64,000 nucleotides of DNA. It comes from Nitrospinota bacterium (lineage in GTDB: Bacteria > Nitrospinota_A > UBA7883 > JACRGQ01). The stretch is from positions 61,050 through 125,049 of the forward strand of contig JAOUMJ010000006.1 in the NCBI GenBank assembly GCA_029881495.1. The letters are read 5' to 3'. Shown here in pieces: positions 16,514 to 25,603 of this stretch. How positions within the stretch are numbered: the stretch's first letter is position 1; every line of letters begins with the position of its first letter. Below the pieces are notes generated by a model. The model did no database searches, was not told the origin of the DNA, and worked only from the letters and a program-made list of their open reading frames with translations. A program made the translations under genes and the position numbers.

Positions 16514-18433
16514 TTGCTGAAGATCGCCGTTCTGCTGACCGCCACCATTACGATGGATGTCGGCGAATATGCCTTCACACCCCCCATTGAAGGAAAGAAA
16601 ACCGCGGAAGCCTATTACGATTCGATTGGAGTCCCCGACATAAAGACGCAAAGCAGCTGCCCTCCCCTTCTGCTCTGCAATCACAAGGTGGTAAACCACA
16701 AGGGGGAGACCATAAAAAGCTTTACAAGCGAAGATAGTTCGCTAACGATATCTACAAAGGCCCGCTACAGTTCAGCCGCGTATGCTGTAGTCGAGCACCA
16801 GTACGTTATCGGCAGGGATTTGAAGGGGAACAAGATATTCTCCACTGAAACTTTTCTCCTGGACGACGAGGGGAAAAATTACCCGGCATACAATTACCAT
16901 TTTGCGAAACGTAACATAAAACTGGCCTCCATTTTTACCGAACCTGTCATTACCATCATGCCTGATGGTGGGATTGTGGAGGCAACTAGCGAGGGGATAG
17001 TCATCAACGGAGACCTTACCCTTCCAGGCGAGATACCATTCGAGCATGTTGAGATAAATAACAATCTTTCCGGCGATATCGCCGTGATTGCCGTCGGTAA
17101 AAACGACTTCATATGGATTTCCGACATGAAGAAATGGAAAGTGACCCCTATCCGCCTTTCAAGGAGGGGTGACCGCAAGGGGGTGCTCTCCGTTTACCCG
17201 CTTGGAAACGGAAATGTCGCTCTCGCTGTTTACAAGTACGTAAACAGCTTCAACAAGGGGATTGTGTTCGCCGCAGGAGCTATCTCGGATGAAGATATTT
17301 CCTACGGCTGGCTGTACAACTCGAAGGACCGCAACGTTGGCTTTGACCCCAGCGTATATGCCGGAGAAAAGAATATCTACGTGACGGCCTGGAACTCCAC
17401 GGAAAAGAAGGATGTCTACTTCATCCTCCCGCTCGATGGAGATTTCAAAACGTTATCTGAAGAAACTCCGGAGCACGCGACAGGTTTCGCCTCTGAAAGA
17501 ATTTACGAATTCCTTCTCGGGGCCGGTTTGAGCAAACTTTCGTGGAATGCCGACAGCCAGATCAGAGAAAACGGAAAAACCCTTTACAACGCGGACTACG
17601 ACATCTCCGACGCGCTATACGAATCGCAGTATTTCCAGGGGAGGATAGGCAAGAGGCAGCTCGCCATAACCTACCTGCAAAATGAAGCGGATAAGAAAGG
17701 TGAACTCGTGAAGAAGGCTTCGCGATTCCTCACGGTAGCATTCGACATCCATGATTTCTTTTCGCCGCAATCTTCGTTGAGGCTTTACTACGAAGAGAGC
17801 AAGGTAAACGGAATAGCCACTCTGAACGACAATATCCTCAACACCATCACCGACGTGGAGTTCGAAACCGCCTACAGGAAATTCGCCGCGCTCGTTATGA
17901 AGGAAAGGGGCTTCTACTGGGGGGTAGACTGGGCAGATTACAAGATGCCTACCGTTTTAGGATTCAGCGACTATACCAAAACCATCCAGTACGTCATCTT
18001 CGACGAAAATTTCCACCTGAGAAAGTTAACACTGGTTGGAGGTTACGACATACTGGCATATGCGAAACGGTACGAGACCGACCTTGAACGGTTCTACAGC
18101 TCAGGGAAGATCGGCTTTGGATTCGCCTTCCCGGCGATGTCTGGCGACTGGGAGAACAGAATAGAGGACTATTCGGAAAAGACAATAAACTTGCTGGTCG
18201 CCGGGGTACTGGAGGGCGACCTGGAACTGGGCTACATCTATCAGCGGGCATTCCTGAAATACAGCGGCCTCGGCTACGCGCTTACCGCCGGTTACAAGGC
18301 GAGGGCGTCGTTCATCTTCAGCGGTCAATCCACGACAGACGAAGAGACCATCTCCGAAACGTCGCTTGAAATGGAGCTCGGCAGGTTTGATTTATGGCAC
18401 GGCCCCTACGTGACCGTGAACATCATTTTCTGA
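16514..18433 (+). CDS. Unrecognised 639-residue probable outer-membrane or surface protein
   Basis: I do not recognise the family. The frame begins at a TTG eight bases after GGAGAG; an in-frame stop lies shortly upstream. The N-terminus (MLKIAVLLTATI) is a weak, short signal-like segment. The middle (about 150-300) alternates short strands and Gly turns, as in beta-propellers. The last 200 residues are rich in alternating hydrophobic/aromatic strands and end in VNIIF; a C-terminal Phe is typical of outer-membrane beta-barrels. It stands alone between rluB and a convergent gene, with its own TATAAT. A sensor- or transport-like barrel is a guess. Confidence 0.75.
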   Translation: MLKIAVLLTATITMDVGEYAFTPPIEGKKTAEAYYDSIGVPDIKTQSSCPPLLLCNHKVVNHKGETIKSFTSEDSSLTISTKARYSSAAYAVVEHQYVIGRDLKGNKIFSTETFLLDDEGKNYPAYNYHFAKRNIKLASIFTEPVITIMPDGGIVEATSEGIVINGDLTLPGEIPFEHVEINNNLSGDIAVIAVGKNDFIWISDMKKWKVTPIRLSRRGDRKGVLSVYPLGNGNVALAVYKYVNSFNKGIVFAAGAISDEDISYGWLYNSKDRNVGFDPSVYAGEKNIYVTAWNSTEKKDVYFILPLDGDFKTLSEETPEHATGFASERIYEFLLGAGLSKLSWNADSQIRENGKTLYNADYDISDALYESQYFQGRIGKRQLAITYLQNEADKKGELVKKASRFLTVAFDIHDFFSPQSSLRLYYEESKVNGIATLNDNILNTITDVEFETAYRKFAALVMKERGFYWGVDWADYKMPTVLGFSDYTKTIQYVIFDENFHLRKLTLVGGYDILAYAKRYETDLERFYSSGKIGFGFAFPAMSGDWENRIEDYSEKTINLLVAGVLEGDLELGYIYQRAFLKYSGLGYALTAGYKARASFIFSGQSTTDEETISETSLEMELGRFDLWHGPYVTVNIIF

Positions 18434-18475
18434 CACAGCATTTATACATTCCTCTCAATGCCGCCGCCTTTCCTG

Positions 18476-19426
18476 TTATTCCGTATGCGACTCCCATATG
18501 TGACGCCAGACCGACATAAGGTTTCCAATCGCATCGGCAAATATCTCTCTCGTATGCCTTTTCAGCGCGGCTTTGTCCATAACCTCGGGGTTGCCCACTG
18601 GAAATATCTCCTCCCCCCTCTTCTTGCTTTTAATGCAAACGTCTATCATGAAATCCATAAGCCCGTTTTTCGGAATATCCTTGACGACTATGATCTTCCC
18701 CTTTTTACAGTCCTTGAACGTGAATGTAACATCAGGTGAAAGCTCCGTCGGTTCTGCCGCATGTTTTTCGTCCGCCGGCTCGATGATCTTTTCCAAAACA
18801 GCCACCGGTTTCACCGCGTCGTCCCATATTCCTTCTACCTCCGCGTGTGAACTGCTCTTCATGTATTTCCCTTTCGGCTTCGCCGTTCCTTTCCTGCGGC
18901 TCGGGTCTTGATCCTTCCCTTCATTCGGAGGGTCGTCCCTCAGGTCGCAATGCATCGGCACATGCGCGTCCGTGACGTAATGGCTTATCAGCATGTAGAG
19001 ATACATCATCTGGCGTAATTCGAACTGGTCGTTAAAATCGCGGAGCTTCCCCATGTGCGCTATCACACGCGCCAGGTGGTCCACATGATATGGAAGCGCC
19101 CCGCCAAACCGGTAATAAAGGGTTCCGTCCAATTCAAATTTATCCTTTTCCTTCAGGTTGTGCCCCGGAAAATCCTTGTCGGTAAAAAGTTTGAAAATGT
19201 GGTTCGGGTCGTTATCGGCAAGAATGTCGTCCGGTGCCCATGTCGCCTCGCGTAAAAAAGATTCGTAATACCTCATTATCCGTTGCCGCTTTGTCGACTC
19301 CCTTCTCTCTCTGCTTTTGCTTGTTCCTGAGAGATGCCTCCCCGTCACGGTACGGATGTTATCCACACTCTGCCTGGTAAGGTCTATCGCCTTCGCCGCG
19401 ATATAGATATGGGTATCGTGTTTCAT
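18476..19426 (-). CDS. Zinc-dependent phospholipase C / S1-P1 nuclease-like protein
   Basis: The 316-residue protein has the all-helical trinuclear-zinc pattern: an early HDTHIYIAAKAI (residues 3-14), HVDHLARVIAHM near 115, HYVTDAHVPMHCD near 150 and SHAEVEGIWD near 195 supply His/Asp/Glu ligands. Enzymes of this fold cleave phosphate esters in phospholipids or nucleic acids. Unlike the secreted enzymes there is no signal peptide, so it may be cytoplasmic or only a structural relative. A Lys/Arg-rich, probably flexible insert lies near 165-190. It converges with the 16514 gene. Confidence 0.72.
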   Translation of the reverse strand: MKHDTHIYIAAKAIDLTRQSVDNIRTVTGRHLSGTSKSRERRESTKRQRIMRYYESFLREATWAPDDILADNDPNHIFKLFTDKDFPGHNLKEKDKFELDGTLYYRFGGALPYHVDHLARVIAHMGKLRDFNDQFELRQMMYLYMLISHYVTDAHVPMHCDLRDDPPNEGKDQDPSRRKGTAKPKGKYMKSSSHAEVEGIWDDAVKPVAVLEKIIEPADEKHAAEPTELSPDVTFTFKDCKKGKIIVVKDIPKNGLMDFMIDVCIKSKKRGEEIFPVGNPEVMDKAALKRHTREIFADAIGNLMSVWRHIWESHTE

Positions 19427-19688
19427 TTCCCCCTCCTTGAAAATTCAGGTTATAAGAAGCCCCCTTGTTGCTCGACGATCCTTGCGATATGAATTTTATC
19501 ACTTGAATTACGTTTTTCAAAACGGAGAATACCGGCACAATTTTCACGCAGAGAAGGGGAATGAACCGAGGCTCCTTTTTTCAACTCCGACCCGGCAAAT
19601 ATCGAAAACAGCACCACTCATGAGACAGCGGACAACTATGGCGACCGGATAAAACCGGACGGCCCGTGGCATTCCACAACAGGCGAGT

Positions 19689-19710
19689 GGGAGTTTTTCT
19701 CCCCCTTTTT
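19689..19710 (+). terminator. Intrinsic terminator without an upstream gene
   Basis: GGGAG and CTCCC pair across a TTTTT loop and are followed by CC and five T residues. This is a plausible rho-independent terminator on the plus strand, 80 bases before the efflux operon start and upstream of its likely promoter. It may end a small RNA or insulate the operon from antisense-side transcription. Confidence 0.5.
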
Positions 19711-19754
19711 GTTTCGATCCGGATTATCATTACAGAATCGTGCGATTTTTGTTT

Positions 19755-19760
19755 TATAAT
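19755..19760 (+). promoter_or_regulatory. Candidate -10 element of the RND efflux operon
   Basis: TATAAT lies 30 bases before the ATG at 19790, downstream of the terminator at 19689-19710. A -35 is not evident at the standard distance. The position fits a promoter for the adaptor-pump pair. Confidence 0.45.
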
Positions 19761-19789
19761 TGCGGTGAGATTGGGAGATTTACAGGTTG

Positions 19790-20854
19790 ATGAAAACCGG
19801 CAACATTTGTTTTATGCTTCTGCTGTCGATCGCGTTTGCCTCATGTGGAGGAGGATCTTCGTCCGACCCCTTCGGCAAGGGGAAACAGGATGAGGCGAAC
19901 CTCGTTGAAATAGTCACCGTCCAGAAAACCGCGCTCTCACACAAGGTAACCAGAACAGGAACCCTTTCCGCCCGCCGCATCACCATGCTCTACAACCAGG
20001 AGCAGGGGCGCATCGACGCGGTGAAAGTGTACGAAGGGGATAGAGTGAAGAAGGGGGATATACTCGTAAAACTTGACGACAGGCGTTTGCGGGCCTCCCT
20101 TGCCCAGGCTGTGGCCGAAAGAAAAAAGGGGGAGGCGGATTATAAAAGGATCGGCAAACTCGCCAAAAACAACATCACGACAAAGGAAAAAATACTCGAG
20201 CTGGAGACGATCCGCGACGTCGCGAAAGCGGCTGAACAAATGGCCCGCATCCGTGTTGACGATACCGAGATCCGCGCGCCGTATGACGGGATAATCACGG
20301 TCCGCAACGCCGAACCGGGAGTGGTGGCGCCTGTCCATACCCATCTTATTACCATCCTCGACAGGAACTCGCTCTATTCCGAGGTAACGGTAAGCGAACT
20401 TTCGATGCCTCTCCTTGCCGTCGGAAACGAGGTTGAAGTCATGATAGACGCTATCCCGGACAGACCGATTCCGGGCGTTATCTCGCGAATCCATCCGACG
20501 ATAGACCCGAACACGAGGCTTGGCAAGGTGGAGGTGGCGTTGACGAACATACCGGAAGCGGCGACCGCAGGCCAGCTTTGCAGAGTAACTATCCAAACAC
20601 CGCAAACCGAAAGGACCGTCATCCCGTTCGCCGCGATGCGGAGGGATTCGGAAGGAACCTACGTTTACATCGTGAATAATGAGGTCGTAGAACGGCAGCC
20701 TGTCCGCCCCGGCCTCCGGTTTGAAGATCTGGTAGAGATACTCGAAGGGCTTGAACCTGACCAGCAGATAGTTTCGAAGGGATTCCTCGGCCTCGGCGCC
20801 GGGAAGAAGGTGGTAACTCGGATTCCTTCGGAGTCGGTGGAAAAACCGAGATGA
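19790..20854 (+). CDS. RND efflux periplasmic adaptor (membrane fusion protein), lipoprotein
   Basis: This adaptor links an inner-membrane RND pump with an outer-membrane channel. The N-terminus (MKTGNICFMLLLSIAFASCG) is a lipoprotein signal with Cys near residue 19; a Gly/Ser linker follows. GRIDAVKVYEGDRVKKGDIL (near 65) is the lipoyl half-motif, then a short helical hairpin, the second half EIRAPYDGIITVRNAEPG near 135 and the beta-barrel region. About 354 residues, usual for AcrA/MdtA-type adaptors. The ATG at 19790 is preferred over the TTG just before it. It overlaps the pump gene by 4 bases; no outer-membrane factor gene is next to it. Confidence 0.93.
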   Translation: MKTGNICFMLLLSIAFASCGGGSSSDPFGKGKQDEANLVEIVTVQKTALSHKVTRTGTLSARRITMLYNQEQGRIDAVKVYEGDRVKKGDILVKLDDRRLRASLAQAVAERKKGEADYKRIGKLAKNNITTKEKILELETIRDVAKAAEQMARIRVDDTEIRAPYDGIITVRNAEPGVVAPVHTHLITILDRNSLYSEVTVSELSMPLLAVGNEVEVMIDAIPDRPIPGVISRIHPTIDPNTRLGKVEVALTNIPEAATAGQLCRVTIQTPQTERTVIPFAAMRRDSEGTYVYIVNNEVVERQPVRPGLRFEDLVEILEGLEPDQQIVSKGFLGLGAGKKVVTRIPSESVEKPR

Positions 20855-23800
20855 CCCAGCCCCTCCCTGCAACAGCGCAGAAGGGCCGTTCCGGTGGATT
20901 GGCCTCCTGGTCCATCAGCCACCCGATAGGCGTAAGCATGATAGCCCTCGCCTTCGCCGTTATAGGGCTGTTCAATTTCTACGCGCTCTCGGTTGACCTC
21001 CTCCCGCACATCATCTACCCGAATATACGTGTGCGCATTTCAGATCCCGGCGTGGCGGCAAAGATCATGGAAGACGACATTACCCGTCAGCTGGAAGAGC
21101 AGCTGGCGATTACCGAGGATGCCATCTCCGTCCTGTCGCGCACTAGCGAAGGGAATTCATCGGTGGATCTCTCTTTCGAGTACGGCAAGGATATAGATAT
21201 CGCTCTTCGTGACGCAAGCACCCGGCTCGACCGCGCAAAAAGATTTTTCCCGGATACGATTCTCCCGCCGACGATCTACAAGCTCGATCCATCGCAGATC
21301 CCGGTTTACGAACTCGTTGTCGCATCCGAAACCCGCGATCCGGTGGCCCTTCGCGACTGGATAGACTACGTTTTCTCCAAATGGTTCCTGAACCTTCCGG
21401 GGGTCGCCGCAGTGGAAGTCGGCGGTGGGAGGGAACGCGAAATACAGGTGCTCCCCGACCGATACCGCCTCGAACAGCTCGGACTGGAGGTATCATCCAT
21501 CTCCGATATGCTCGCTGAGGCGAATGTTGAATCTGCGGGTGGGCGAATTGAAACCGCGATGCGGGAATATATCAGCCGCACCGCGGGGAGATTCAGTTCG
21601 CTAGAAGAGCTGGCGCAATTCCCCATCCCGTTGCCTGCCGGGGGGACGGTGCATCTTTCGGAAGTTGCGGAAATCATCGACGGCCACAAGGATGAGCGGA
21701 TACGGGTGCGCCTGAACAGCAAACCGGGGGTAAAGGTCGCGATCCAGAAACAGCCTACTTCAAACACGGTGCTGGTAGCCGACAACGTGGAGGAACGTCT
21801 GGCGTGGTTGAACAGCCAGAGGCTGATACCGGAGGATATCACCATCCAGAAAGTATCCGATCAGTCGCTTTACATCAGGGACGCCTTAAGCAACGCCAGC
21901 TCGGCGGTTACCGGCGGAGCATTGCTTGCCATGATCGTCGTATGGCTCTTCCTTGGCGATCTCCGCCGTACGCTTATCATCGGCACCGCCATTCCTCTAG
22001 CAGTGCTCGTTACATTTTCACTTATGGGAATGGCGGGACTGACCCTGAACATAATGACGCTTGGAGGGCTTGCCCTCGGGGTTGGAATGGTCGTCGACGG
22101 TGCGATAGTAATAATGGAGAATATCTTCCGTCATCAGCGTGAAGGGCTTGTCGGCCCTGTTGCAGGGAAAGAGGCTGCTGGCGAGGTCAACTCCGCGATA
22201 GTCGCCTCCACATCCACCAGCCTGGCGGCTGTTGTGCCGTTCCTTTTCATTTCAGGCCTGGTAGGACTGATGTTCCGCGAACTGATAATTACCGTTATCT
22301 CCTCACTTATAGCATCGGTGGTGGTCGCGCTCACGCTCACCCCGGCTCTTGCGGTTCATGTAAGCTCCATCAAATCGGGGCGGGTGCGTCTTTTTACCGA
22401 CAAATATCTCCATATCGCCCAAACATATTACGCCGGTTTTCTTTCCAACCTCCTTGAGCACAAAAGAAGGCAGAACATCATTCTGGGAACGCTTATACTG
22501 CTTCTTGCCTTATCTTTGTATTTTCTTTTGGGCGGAAGACAGCTCTTTCTCCCCTCCCTTGACGACGGGCGAATCCAGATAAATATCAGCGCCGATGCCG
22601 GTATCCCTCTTGAAGACATGAACGCCACCGTGACGCGTCTGGAAAAATTGTTTTCCACCGAGCCGGAAGTGATGTCGGTATTCTCAACGATCGGCGGGAG
22701 CATATTTGGACGATCCCAGCGCGAAACAGCAAATCGGTCGAGCATCTCGATTGAACTGGTGCCGCTTACCAAGCGCAATCTGTCGAGCGAAGAGTGGATT
22801 CGCGGAATACAGAAGAAGATAGATGAAATGGGGATGGCCGGAATAAAAGTACATATGCGCTCCGGCAACATTCGAGGGATGCGAATGGGTGGGGGTGATG
22901 ACGACGTGACGCTCCGTATCGTCGGAATGGATATTTCGCGCATGGAAGCGCTTGCCGAGGAGGTAGTTCAACGCCTGAAGAAATCCGCCGTTCTCAGGAA
23001 TGTTACCCATTCCTCCGAGGAAAAGCGCGAGGAGCTTGCAATAGACATCGACCGTGAACGGCTCGCTGAATACGGCCTTACCGTCAAGCGTCTTGCGCGC
23101 GAAATGAGGCTTGCGCTCGACGGGGAAACGCCGACTGACTTTATCGACGGGGACAGGAAGATCGAGATTCGGATACGTCTACCGAGGTCGAATGCCGACA
23201 CTGTTGGCGAGCTTGAATCTCTCCCTATAGGGAAGAGCGCGGATGGGCGGGATACGATTTACCTAAGCGATGTGGCGAAGGTCTCGCTTGCATCCACCCC
23301 GGCGGAGATACTTCGGGATAACCAGCGGCGCGTAGTTGAGGTTACGGCATCCATAAACGCGGACATTTCCATCTCCGAAGCGACGGAGGACGTCTGGCAG
23401 CGCCTCGCGGACCTCCCTCTCCCGGATGGGTACGGTATATACGATGCCGGTATGGTGGAGACAATGCAGGAAGGGAGCAGTACCGTACATTGGCTGTTGG
23501 GTCTGGCCCTTTTTCTGGTACTGGTTGTCATGGCGGTGCAGTACGAATCGATGCGTAACCCGTTTATTATCCTGCTCGCGGTTCCCTTTACCCTCCCAGG
23601 GGTAGCGATAGCGCTCGGTGTGATAAGTATGCCCATTTCCATGCCGGTCTGGCTTGGTTTGATCATGCTTGCCGGTATCGTGGTAAATAACGCGATCGTT
23701 CTTATAGAATTCGTGGAAATCCTTCGGGGAGAGGGGATGGAAAAACGGCAGGCGATCATCGAAGCAGGCAGGGTGCGTCTGCGTCCGATCCTTATGACTA

Positions 23801-23970
23801 CCATGACAACGGTTTGCGGACTCCTCCCGCTCGGCATCGGACTTGGTCAGGGAGCCGAGCTGCTTCGCCCTCTTGCCGTTACGATAATCGGCGGCCTCAC
23901 ATTTTCAATGCTCATTACACTGGTACTGATCCCGATCTACTACAACATGCTCGGCAAAACGGCACAATAA
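20851..23970 (+). CDS. RND efflux pump, AcrB/HAE1 family
   Basis: The 1039-residue inner-membrane pump has the full RND layout: a first membrane helix near 25-45, a large periplasmic loop, a membrane bundle near 330-530 including LGGLALGVGMVVDGAIVIME (the conserved Asp relay region near 400), a second periplasmic loop, and a final bundle near 860-1035. Length fits proton-driven drug or amphiphile efflux (HAE1) rather than heavy-metal pumps. Its ATG overlaps the adaptor stop, so both are made together. Substrate cannot be read from the sequence. Confidence 0.94.
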   Translation: MTQPLPATAQKGRSGGLASWSISHPIGVSMIALAFAVIGLFNFYALSVDLLPHIIYPNIRVRISDPGVAAKIMEDDITRQLEEQLAITEDAISVLSRTSEGNSSVDLSFEYGKDIDIALRDASTRLDRAKRFFPDTILPPTIYKLDPSQIPVYELVVASETRDPVALRDWIDYVFSKWFLNLPGVAAVEVGGGREREIQVLPDRYRLEQLGLEVSSISDMLAEANVESAGGRIETAMREYISRTAGRFSSLEELAQFPIPLPAGGTVHLSEVAEIIDGHKDERIRVRLNSKPGVKVAIQKQPTSNTVLVADNVEERLAWLNSQRLIPEDITIQKVSDQSLYIRDALSNASSAVTGGALLAMIVVWLFLGDLRRTLIIGTAIPLAVLVTFSLMGMAGLTLNIMTLGGLALGVGMVVDGAIVIMENIFRHQREGLVGPVAGKEAAGEVNSAIVASTSTSLAAVVPFLFISGLVGLMFRELIITVISSLIASVVVALTLTPALAVHVSSIKSGRVRLFTDKYLHIAQTYYAGFLSNLLEHKRRQNIILGTLILLLALSLYFLLGGRQLFLPSLDDGRIQINISADAGIPLEDMNATVTRLEKLFSTEPEVMSVFSTIGGSIFGRSQRETANRSSISIELVPLTKRNLSSEEWIRGIQKKIDEMGMAGIKVHMRSGNIRGMRMGGGDDDVTLRIVGMDISRMEALAEEVVQRLKKSAVLRNVTHSSEEKREELAIDIDRERLAEYGLTVKRLAREMRLALDGETPTDFIDGDRKIEIRIRLPRSNADTVGELESLPIGKSADGRDTIYLSDVAKVSLASTPAEILRDNQRRVVEVTASINADISISEATEDVWQRLADLPLPDGYGIYDAGMVETMQEGSSTVHWLLGLALFLVLVVMAVQYESMRNPFIILLAVPFTLPGVAIALGVISMPISMPVWLGLIMLAGIVVNNAIVLIEFVEILRGEGMEKRQAIIEAGRVRLRPILMTTMTTVCGLLPLGIGLGQGAELLRPLAVTIIGGLTFSMLITLVLIPIYYNMLGKTAQ

Positions 23971-24031
23971 AGGATCTATCGGATATCACTGGCGATAAAA
24001 GGCAAAGGCCGTAATCCAGTGAACAAGGTTC

Positions 24032-25603
24032 TCAGCTCTTGGACTCTATTTTCCTCAGCTTGGTCCTTATCGAATTTACTATATCCGTAAGCTCTTCCAT
24101 CCTCATCATCCATACTGCCGCAAAATAGACTGCGACAGCGGTTGTTATGGAGAGTATGAGCCCTAAAACAGTGTAGCCCCTTTGGAAGAAAATTTCCCAT
24201 CCGCCGTACAGAACAGCGGCCATCAAGAGCGAGGCGAGGGTTAAAAGCACGAAACTGCGGAACATCCTCGCGCCATCAATCTCCCCAAGCCGTCCTCGAA
24301 GCAGGAAGATGAGAGTAACCAGATTTACGAAGGAAGCTATTGAAGTAGCCAGCGCAAGACCGCCATGCTGAAGGGGTCCCATCAGCAACAGATTGAAGAC
24401 AATATTCACCACCATCGCTACGCTTGCAACCTTAACCGGGGTCTTCGTATCCCCAAGCGCGTAAAAGGCGGAGACGAAGATCTTCACACCCACAAATCCT
24501 AAAAGCCCGGCGCTGTAATACCCTACTGCTATTCCCGTATTCAGTGTGCTGACGGAATCGAACTCGCCGCGTTCGAAAAGTATATTCACGATAGGATCGC
24601 GGAGAACCACAAGCCCGACAGTAGACGGAACAACAAGCATCATGATGGCGCGAAACGACCTGGATATTGTTTCGGTCATTTTTGCCGGATTGTTGTCGGC
24701 GGCCTGGAATGAGAGCGCCGGCAAAAGAGCGGTGCTCATCGCGATACCGAACACACCAAGCGGAAACTGCACGAGCCTGTTGCCGTAATAGAGGTATGAG
24801 ACGGAACCTTCCTTGAGGAGCGATGCCAGCACGGTGTCGATGAACATATTGATCTCAGCCACGGCAACGCCGAACAGTGCCGGTATTGTAAGCATGAATA
24901 CCTTGCGCAACAGTTCCGAGCGCAGATCGAAAACCGGGCTGAAAATAAATCCATGTTTAATGGCATATGGGATCTGGATGGCAAGCTGAAGCACGCCCCC
25001 TATCAGCACCCCGGCGACAAGCGCGAATACAGGGAGATCAAACGACTCGCGAAGATAAATTGCACAGATAATTATCGAAGCGTTCAGCATCACCGGGGAA
25101 GCGGCGGGCGATGCAAAATGGTCGAGAGTGTTCAATATCCCCATAAGCACAGCGGCGAGGGAAATAAAAACGAGGTACGGAAAGAGGAGCCTTGTCATCT
25201 GAACGGTAAGCCGGAATTTCTCCTCCTCGTCGGTGAATCCAATCGCTATAACCTTCAGCAGTTCGGGGGTAAAAACAATTCCAAGAGTAACGATGAGCAC
25301 AAGGATGAGCGTCATGACGGCAAGGAGATTGTTGGCCAGGCGGAACGCCTCCACCCTGTTCTTCTGAAGCGTTTTCGCAAATACGGGGATGAATGCCGCG
25401 GAGAGAGCCCCTTCCGCTGTCAGCCTTCTCAACAGATTCGGTATCCTGAACGCAATGAAAAATGAATCTGCTATTGAGCCGGCGCCGAAATAATTGGCTA
25501 TGACCATATCCCTGACGAAGCCGAATACACGGCTTACCAGCGTGAAGAATGAAACGACAAAGGCGGCCCTGAACATCGACCTGCCCGGTTTTGGCTTGTT
25601 CAC
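24032..25603 (-). CDS. murJ: Lipid II flippase MurJ (MviN)
   Basis: The 523-residue polytopic protein (about 14 membrane helices) moves lipid II to the periplasmic face for peptidoglycan synthesis. VSRVFGFVRDMVIANYFG near residue 20 and FIAFRIPNLLRRLTAEGALS near 45 are the MurJ hallmarks, with Arg residues of the central cavity. The GTG start directly follows the ptsI stop, so it ends the rpoN-PTS operon and is probably translationally coupled. It converges with the RND pump gene. Confidence 0.94.
   Translation of the reverse strand: MNKPKPGRSMFRAAFVVSFFTLVSRVFGFVRDMVIANYFGAGSIADSFFIAFRIPNLLRRLTAEGALSAAFIPVFAKTLQKNRVEAFRLANNLLAVMTLILVLIVTLGIVFTPELLKVIAIGFTDEEEKFRLTVQMTRLLFPYLVFISLAAVLMGILNTLDHFASPAASPVMLNASIIICAIYLRESFDLPVFALVAGVLIGGVLQLAIQIPYAIKHGFIFSPVFDLRSELLRKVFMLTIPALFGVAVAEINMFIDTVLASLLKEGSVSYLYYGNRLVQFPLGVFGIAMSTALLPALSFQAADNNPAKMTETISRSFRAIMMLVVPSTVGLVVLRDPIVNILFERGEFDSVSTLNTGIAVGYYSAGLLGFVGVKIFVSAFYALGDTKTPVKVASVAMVVNIVFNLLLMGPLQHGGLALATSIASFVNLVTLIFLLRGRLGEIDGARMFRSFVLLTLASLLMAAVLYGGWEIFFQRGYTVLGLILSITTAVAVYFAAVWMMRMEELTDIVNSIRTKLRKIESKS

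Larger units (their letters stand above)
19427..19789. other. 363-base intergenic region with an orphan plus-strand terminator
   Basis: No gene is visible. The region separates the minus-strand phospholipase-like gene from the plus-strand efflux operon. It contains a CGTTTT/AAAACG hairpin around 19510-19525, a strong-looking plus-strand terminator at 19689-19710 and a TATAAT at 19755-19760. Since no plus-strand gene ends near the terminator, a short untranslated RNA ending there is possible. Confidence 0.55.
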
